From positions 38,697 through 102,696 of the forward strand of contig QWHC01000004.1 of NCBI GenBank assembly GCA_021404685.1: a DNA stretch of 64,000 nucleotides. Direction: 5' to 3'. This DNA comes from Chloroflexi bacterium CFX4. GTDB lineage: Bacteria; Chloroflexota; Anaerolineae; Aggregatilineales; UBA2796. The notes beneath the pieces were generated by a model. It did not search any database. It saw only the letters and a list, made by a program, of their open reading frames with translations, and had not been told where the DNA came from. Positions within the stretch are counted from its first letter, which is position 1, and each line of letters begins with the position of its first letter. This document shows positions 59,510-64,000 of the stretch, in pieces. The translations under genes were made by a program, and so were the position numbers.

Positions 59510-59806
59510 ATGCCGCGCTACGATTACCGTTGTTTGGTCTGTGAGGTTGTGTTTGAGGCAAAGCACGGCTTTGATGATCCGCCGCCGCCTTGCCCAAATG
59601 GGCATTCTGAGGTGCAGCGCCTGATCACAACCACGCCGCGCCTGCTGAAAGGCATGGCTGCCCTTGCCAGCCGCAGCGCCAGCAAGGAAGAACTGCAAGC
59701 AAAATGGGCAGAAGAAACGCCCAAACTGCGTAAGAAACTGGTGGAAAAGCTGGGCGAGGAAACAGTCCGAAAGCATGGCAGCACGCTTGGCAGGGCGGAT
59801 GATTAG
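59510..59806 (+). CDS. FmdB-family zinc-ribbon protein
   Basis: The 98-residue protein starts with MPRYDYRCLVCEVVFE, the FmdB/CxxC_CXXC_SSSS ribbon; the first CxxC is at 8-11. The second half has only one Cys and then Gly-His (CPNGHSEV), so the site is C-x2-C...C-x2-H-like. Members of this family are small putative regulatory or metal-delivery proteins of unknown exact role. The C-terminal ~50 residues are helical and charged. It lies 13 bases after the small membrane protein gene and converges with the next cluster. Confidence 0.8.
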   Translation: MPRYDYRCLVCEVVFEAKHGFDDPPPPCPNGHSEVQRLITTTPRLLKGMAALASRSASKEELQAKWAEETPKLRKKLVEKLGEETVRKHGSTLGRADD

Positions 59807-59822
59807 CCAAGCGTGCCGTCCG

Positions 59823-60962
59823 TCAGCCAAGCAGGTTGATCACCAAGAAGACGAGGGCGATCACATTTAGCCCTGCCAGCACCAAGACGCCTGCGGAAAA
59901 CGGCGATCCACCTGCCGCGCCTGTCGCTTCAATCTCAGCGGGAATGCGCGAGAATGGATCGGATGCGCTGCTGTATTTACCACGTCCGCTGCCGCTGAAC
60001 GTGCTGCGCCTTTTACCGCCCATTAAGCTCTGTGGCACGTTGCGCGGATGGGCAGGCGCAGCCGATCCCGACTCGGCATAGCCCTGAATGTCTTCCAGCG
60101 TTAGCGGTGAATCATCAAAGGCGTCCTCACCGAAGTCCGTCGCGTCGGTGGACTCAGGTGAATACAATGAGTAATCGGGCTGAGAGTCCTCGATCAGCTC
60201 ATCGTCAGCAAACGCCTGATCAAACACGCCTTCAGCAGCGGTGCCGCCGTAGGATGCTTCCGCAGCGTCGGAGAACAAGGCATCGTCGGCATAGCCTGTT
60301 GAGGCGTAATCAGCGCGGAAGCTGAACGGCTCAGCATCCACACTTGGCGGCGGTGCGCTGCGCTGATCACCTGCCCACAAGCCGCCGTAATCGAAATTAT
60401 CTAAGTCCTCTAGCGGATCGGTTGGCACGCTAAACGGCGAATCAACAGGCGCGGCGCTAAAGACGCTGTTGGCGGTACCTAACGGCAAGTTTTCCAGCCA
60501 TGCATCATAATCTTCATCGGAAAAGGCAGGCACGCTGCCGCCGCTGCCATGCGCCGGCACACTTGTTGAATCCGCACCCCAGTCCACGCTGGTTGGCGTG
60601 CTAGAGGGACGCGGTGGCTGCGGTGCGCCGCCAAAAGGCGATCCGGCGAAGGGATCGTCGGCTGCGGATGAGCTGCCAAAAGGCGAGGCAGCGAAGGGAT
60701 CATCGGCTGCGGCAAGGCGCGTCTGGAGCGCTTGCAAGCCTTTGAGCGCCTTTTGATTGTTCGGGTTGATGTCGAGGACGTTCTCAAGGCAGATTGCCTG
60801 TTCCTCCGCCGTCTCCACGCAAGCGCTCAGCCATAGCCACGCCTGCTCATTCATCTGATCAACCTGCACAATGCGCTCTAGCATCAGGCGCGCCTCTGCC
60901 TTGCGGTTGGCTTTCACTGCGTCAATGGCGCTGCGGAGCATTGCCTCAACATTAGGTGGCAT
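59823..60962 (-). CDS. TPR-like protein with acidic linker and C-terminal membrane anchor
   Basis: The 379-residue protein begins with a two-to-three-helix TPR-like unit (AEARLMLERIVQVDQMNEQA, then INPNNQKALKGLQAL; 1-80). It continues with ~250 residues of acidic, Ser/Phe/Ala-rich low-complexity sequence (DDPFAASPFGSS repeats) and ends in a hydrophobic helix (VLVLAGLNVIALVFLVINL) at the very C-terminus, so it is tail-anchored with the bulk in the cytosol. It follows the kinase gene by 23 bases. The linker is a likely target for phosphorylation or a flexible scaffold. Function unknown. Confidence 0.7.
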   Translation of the reverse strand: MPPNVEAMLRSAIDAVKANRKAEARLMLERIVQVDQMNEQAWLWLSACVETAEEQAICLENVLDINPNNQKALKGLQALQTRLAAADDPFAASPFGSSSAADDPFAGSPFGGAPQPPRPSSTPTSVDWGADSTSVPAHGSGGSVPAFSDEDYDAWLENLPLGTANSVFSAAPVDSPFSVPTDPLEDLDNFDYGGLWAGDQRSAPPPSVDAEPFSFRADYASTGYADDALFSDAAEASYGGTAAEGVFDQAFADDELIEDSQPDYSLYSPESTDATDFGEDAFDDSPLTLEDIQGYAESGSAAPAHPRNVPQSLMGGKRRSTFSGSGRGKYSSASDPFSRIPAEIEATGAAGGSPFSAGVLVLAGLNVIALVFLVINLLG

Positions 60963-60985
60963 GGCATTTTCACTCCAGAATGATC

Positions 60986-62542
60986 TTACGGGGCGGCGAT
61001 CTCGCCCACAATTTCACAGCCATTCAGGCGCGTGGAGCAAGTGGCAAGGGTTTGCCCAGCGCGCAGCACACGGAAAACATCTATGCCTGCGCTGGGCGTC
61101 CAGAAAGGTGCCTCACCGCGCCGCAGTTCAATCTTTTGATCGGGATTGGCGCAGTTATCCGGCAGGGCAGCGGTGCTTGTCACACGGATAACGGCACATT
61201 GTTCGGGCAGAAGGGTGGCGTTGCTCTGGAAACTGGCAGTGCGGTTGCCTTGCTCAAAGCGCAGTTCGCCCAAGGGCAGTGTCTGTCGGCTGAGATTGTA
61301 GATCACAAAGGTATTGTTGCTATAGACAAAGCGCACAGTGGGTAACGCAAACTGACCATTGGGTGCGGGCAGCAAGGGCGGTGTTGCCTGCGGCGTCAAC
61401 AAATAGGACATCAGCGCACCGACGCCGACAATCAGCGCCGCCAGGAGGGCAAACGCCAACACCTGAAGGCGTGAGGCACGCTTTTTTGCCAGCCGCGCTG
61501 TATGCACCGAACGGCTCGGGTTGGTTGGGTCTTCGGAAAGGGCGGGCAGAGGCGGCTTGGGTAGGGAAGCGGGTCTCGCCATTTGGCTGGCGGAGAGCAA
61601 AGGCGTTGGGCTTGGGTCGGCTGCGGTAAGCTCGGCGGTGGTTAGCACATCGCCGCTGAGTTTGATATTTTGCGGCTTGCCGCTGAATGCGTCGCGCAGG
61701 GCAGTTGCAAACTGGCGGGCAGTTTGCCAGCGCGCTTCGGGGCGTTTTTCCAACGCTTTTAAGATGACCTGCTCAACTGCCTCTGGAAGGTCAGGGCGGA
61801 TGCTACGCGGCGGCGGTGGCGGCGTAGAGATGTGCAGCAGGGCAAGGCTCATCGCGGAGTCGGCGTCGAAGGGTGTTTGCCCGGTCACCATCTCATAGAC
61901 GATCACGCCGAGCGAATAAATATCGCTCTGTGGCACTGCCCGATCAGAGGCAACCGCTTGTTCTGGTGCAATGTAGCGCGGCGTGCCAAAGGCAGTGCCA
62001 AGCGTATTATCGCCGCTGGTCTCCATCAGCAGGCCGAAATCCATCAAGATGGCGTGCCTATCGCTGCTGAGCATCACATTAGAAGGTTTGATGTCGCGGT
62101 GAATAACACCGCTTCTGTGAGCATAGTCCAGCGCAGCGCTGACATCATCCACCACGCTGAGCAGTTGGTCGGTTTCGATCAGGCGCTTTTGCGTGCGGAG
62201 GCGCTTCAGCTTTTGGAGCAGCGTTTGCCCTTCCAGAAGGCGCATGGCAAGGTAGTACAGGCTTTCACCCTGCCCAAACTGATAGACGGTGACGATATTG
62301 GGATGGTGCAGGTTTGCCACGGCACGCGCCTCGCGGAAGAAGCGCTGCTTCATCTCGTCGTTATCTTCAGATTGCGGGTTGATAACCTTAATGGCGGCAC
62401 TGCGGTGCAGGTTGGCATCAAAGCCTTCGTAAACACGCGCCATGCCGCCGCGCCCAATCAAGCGCCGAATTTCATAGTCACCTAACCGCGTTCCGATCAG
62501 CGGGTCGGCTGTGGGTGCGGAGTTTTTTTGGGAAGTTGCCAC
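60986..62542 (-). CDS. PknB-type membrane Ser/Thr protein kinase
   Basis: The 518-residue protein has a complete Hanks-type kinase domain (~20-285): IGRGGMARVYEG loop, AAIKVI with the ATP Lys, HRDIKPSNVML catalytic loop, MDFGLL (DFG), GTPRYIAPEQA. A Pro/Ser-rich stretch follows, then one transmembrane helix (LAFALLAALIVGVGALMSYLL, ~356-376) and a ~120-residue extracytoplasmic domain with Cys pairs. It is topologically like PknB but with a unique sensor domain in place of PASTA repeats. It is flanked by a pseudo-receiver/Roadblock gene and a TPR membrane protein gene. Confidence 0.92.
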   Translation of the reverse strand: MATSQKNSAPTADPLIGTRLGDYEIRRLIGRGGMARVYEGFDANLHRSAAIKVINPQSEDNDEMKQRFFREARAVANLHHPNIVTVYQFGQGESLYYLAMRLLEGQTLLQKLKRLRTQKRLIETDQLLSVVDDVSAALDYAHRSGVIHRDIKPSNVMLSSDRHAILMDFGLLMETSGDNTLGTAFGTPRYIAPEQAVASDRAVPQSDIYSLGVIVYEMVTGQTPFDADSAMSLALLHISTPPPPPRSIRPDLPEAVEQVILKALEKRPEARWQTARQFATALRDAFSGKPQNIKLSGDVLTTAELTAADPSPTPLLSASQMARPASLPKPPLPALSEDPTNPSRSVHTARLAKKRASRLQVLAFALLAALIVGVGALMSYLLTPQATPPLLPAPNGQFALPTVRFVYSNNTFVIYNLSRQTLPLGELRFEQGNRTASFQSNATLLPEQCAVIRVTSTAALPDNCANPDQKIELRRGEAPFWTPSAGIDVFRVLRAGQTLATCSTRLNGCEIVGEIAAP

Positions 62543-62568
62543 AGGTTGCTGCTCACGGCTTTTTTCGC

Positions 62569-63762
62569 TTATTCGTCTATATCGCCAATAATACCCTGCA
62601 TTAGCGCATCGTCAAAGGTGATGCGGCTCTCCGGCGCAAGGGCAAGGGCGCTCTCTGCCAGTTTATCAGGATCAAACATCGCCTCCGCCTGCTGCAAATC
62701 TACGCTGTCCAAGCCATCGAATAGGCTCGGATCAAAATCGGCGATAGGCTGCGCGGCGGGGCTTTGGGGAGCAGGGCTTTGGGCGGCGGGACGTTGGGTG
62801 ACGACGCTGCTCGGCATGACGGGCTTCTCGACGGTGGGTGCAGCTGCCGCTGAGGTCACAGCGCGCATATCTTGTGTTCTGGTTTTGCGTTTGGCGTGCG
62901 GTTCGGGTTTGTGGTGCAGCGCTGGCGATGAGGGCTTCGGATCAAAGGCAACTTCGCCGATCAGCTCCAACATCTCGGTGATGGCGGTGCTGCCATAGCG
63001 CTTAACGTTGCCGAGTGCGGTGGGCGGCGCGTTGCGGTCAAAGACTAAGATGATGAAGTGGTGCAAGCCTAAACTTAGCCCGAAGACGGTGCTGCGCTCT
63101 GCATCGTAATATTTCAGCACACGCGGCTGGTCGCCCAGCGCGGGCAACATCTTGATGGTATTACCAAAGCCGGGCGCAAGGGCAGCCGCAAACAGGTCAC
63201 GGTCAACGTAGCCTGCCGCGCCATCATAGCCGATCACTTTACCGTTACGGTCGGCAAGGATGACAGCCATCGCATTCACATTCCGCATCAGATCAAACAT
63301 AATCTTCTGGAGCGAATCAGTGTATTCAAGCGGCGGGACGGGGATGATTTCCTCAGGCGAGGCATCACGTGGGGCAGCCTCAGGTCCATCGAGGGCGATC
63401 CGCAGCGCACGGATGAAGGTTTCAGGCGCCATCGGACGGCGCAGGTATTGGAAGGGCGACTGGGCAATCGTCTCGGCGTCCAGTTCGGGATCGGTCTCTT
63501 CGCCGACCACAATCACGGGCAAGGCTGCCATCTCGCGTTTTGCCATCAGGGCGAGGATAGTGCCACTGCTCGCCTCCAGCAGCGTCTGGCTGCTGATGAG
63601 CAAATCGGGCGCCACGGCGCGCAGTTCCAGCATGGCGTCATCGCCGCTGTAGGTTTCGATCAGGCGTGGACGGCGATCCATAAGTTCCATCGCAGCACGC
63701 ACGAGATGGTAGAGTTTCTGCTGCGGGTCAACAACGATAATTCTTGGACTGCTTGTAGACAT
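62569..63762 (-). CDS. Pseudo-receiver and Roadblock/LC7 domain protein
   Basis: The 397-residue protein starts with a CheY-like fold (RIIVVDPQQKLYHLVRAAM), but the phospho-acceptor site reads PDLLISSQTL with Ser in place of Asp, so it is a pseudo-receiver (1-~125). Residues ~150-275 look like a Roadblock/LC7 or GAF-like domain (SLQKIMFDLMRNVNAMAVIL, then GLHHFIILVFDRNA), a fold that partners small GTPases in Chloroflexota and Myxococcota. A disordered Pro/Ala linker and an acidic tail (MQGIIGDIDE) follow. No MglA-like GTPase is nearby. It is the first gene before the kinase. Confidence 0.75.
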   Translation of the reverse strand: MSTSSPRIIVVDPQQKLYHLVRAAMELMDRRPRLIETYSGDDAMLELRAVAPDLLISSQTLLEASSGTILALMAKREMAALPVIVVGEETDPELDAETIAQSPFQYLRRPMAPETFIRALRIALDGPEAAPRDASPEEIIPVPPLEYTDSLQKIMFDLMRNVNAMAVILADRNGKVIGYDGAAGYVDRDLFAAALAPGFGNTIKMLPALGDQPRVLKYYDAERSTVFGLSLGLHHFIILVFDRNAPPTALGNVKRYGSTAITEMLELIGEVAFDPKPSSPALHHKPEPHAKRKTRTQDMRAVTSAAAAPTVEKPVMPSSVVTQRPAAQSPAPQSPAAQPIADFDPSLFDGLDSVDLQQAEAMFDPDKLAESALALAPESRITFDDALMQGIIGDIDE

Positions 63763-63838
63763 ACTTCACCTACCAGTAGCTTGGGCGATCAAACCAGAAT
63801 GCGGCGTCGCTTTGATGAACGTTAGGGAATACCTACTC

Positions 63839-63844
63839 ATTATA
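63839..63844 (-). promoter_or_regulatory. Putative -10 element upstream of the pseudo-receiver gene
   Basis: A perfect TATAAT on the minus strand lies ~77 bases before the ATG at 63762. No good -35 box precedes it; the expected place falls inside the terminator hairpin. Confidence 0.35.
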
Positions 63845-63857
63845 CTCCAAAAACTGA

Positions 63858-63875
63858 GCAGGGCGGCAGCCCTGC
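63858..63875 (-). terminator. Rho-independent terminator of the gene entering from the right edge
   Basis: GCAGGGC (63858-63864) and GCCCTGC (63869-63875) form a perfect 7-bp stem with a 4-base loop, followed on the minus strand by CTCAGTTTTTGG. It is the only hairpin in the window with a clear T5 run. Confidence 0.65.
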
Positions 63876-63899
63876 ACCTGAACTGTTTGTGAAAAATTT

Positions 63900-64000
63900 C
63901 TAATTGGTATGCACGGCTGCGCCGCTCGGTCTGCCCAACGACGTTTTGGTTGGCTTGCTCTTGGGTGCGGCGTTCGGCGCGGCGTAGCGCATCGCTAATA
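63900..64000 (-). CDS. C-terminal fragment of a minus-strand gene, cut by the window edge
   Basis: Reading leftward from the edge, one frame is open to a TAG at 63900-63902 and encodes a basic Ala/Pro/Lys-rich tail ending SGRPSGAAVHTN-like (LGRPSGAAVHTN). The terminator 24 bases further supports a gene end here. A second frame is also open through this stretch, so the choice is uncertain. Too little is visible for any function. Confidence 0.4.
   Translation of the reverse strand, partial: LAMRYAAPNAAPKSKPTKTSLGRPSGAAVHTN

Noticed and set aside
1-64000. tRNA or rRNA genes, transposases, integrases or phage genes
   Set aside because: I looked through the intergenic spaces for tRNA T-arm signatures and for recombinase motifs and found none I could support.

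Overview
The window reads like a chromosomal segment of a Chloroflexota bacterium, most likely Anaerolineae-like. Pointers are the Thr/Pro-rich 'TPTPT' lipoprotein linkers, a Ser/Thr kinase beside a pseudo-receiver/Roadblock protein, a BCKDH-type 2-oxoacid dehydrogenase, orphan WXG100 proteins, and dense GC-rich operons with many ATGA/GTGA stop-start overlaps. This assignment is inference from gene content; there is no rRNA or tRNA in the window.

Layout. 1-12 kb: a TPR gene cut by the window edge, an HD-domain protein, a Thr/Pro-rich lipoprotein, an M1 peptidase, a GT2 glycosyltransferase, an orphan biotin carrier, a Uma2 nuclease-fold protein, a ClpB/ClpC-like ATPase with a degenerate first ATPase domain and a CapA-like protein. 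10.8-15.5 kb: a SWIM zinc-finger protein with a 1076-residue helical-repeat partner.

15.6-31.9 kb (minus strand): the centrepiece, one apparently continuous ~16.3-kb type III CRISPR effector operon. Order of transcription: csx15, an APE2256-type CARF protein, a Csx14/NE0113-type CARF-HTH protein, a complete type III-B module (cmr1, cmr2/cas10, cmr3, cmr4, cmr5, cmr6), then a complete type III-D module of the 'III-Dv' layout (cas10, cas7, csx10 with a Cas11-like tail, a double Cas7, csx19, a TIGR03986 Cas7-insertion protein), and a small unknown ORF. Both Cas10 proteins keep the GGDD cyclase motif and both lack an N-terminal HD nuclease domain, so both should work through cyclic oligoadenylate and share one set of CARF/Csx15 proteins. 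No array, cas6, cas1 or cas2 is in the window. The six cmr genes are bracketed by two 111-bp direct repeats (109/111 identical) made of the 3' end of csx14 plus the first bases of the III-D cas10. This looks like the scar of the event that placed a III-B cassette inside an older csx14-cas10 junction.

32-45.9 kb: prmC-prfA, two decaying secreted-protein genes (frameshift and in-frame stops), alaS, a tandem set of four WXG100-like genes, selD, a sarcosine-oxidase-like flavoprotein, a thioredoxin-type arsC and a lytic transglycosylase. 45.9-55.7 kb (minus): a five-gene operon (two GT39-like membrane glycosyltransferases, rfbB, a MaoC hydratase, an MBL hydrolase) and a potABCD polyamine-type ABC transporter. 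55.9-59.8 kb (plus): E1 alpha, E1 beta and E2 of a branched-chain/pyruvate dehydrogenase complex with two small genes. 59.8-63.8 kb (minus): a signalling cluster (pseudo-receiver/Roadblock, Ser/Thr kinase, TPR membrane protein). The tail of another minus-strand gene enters at the right edge.
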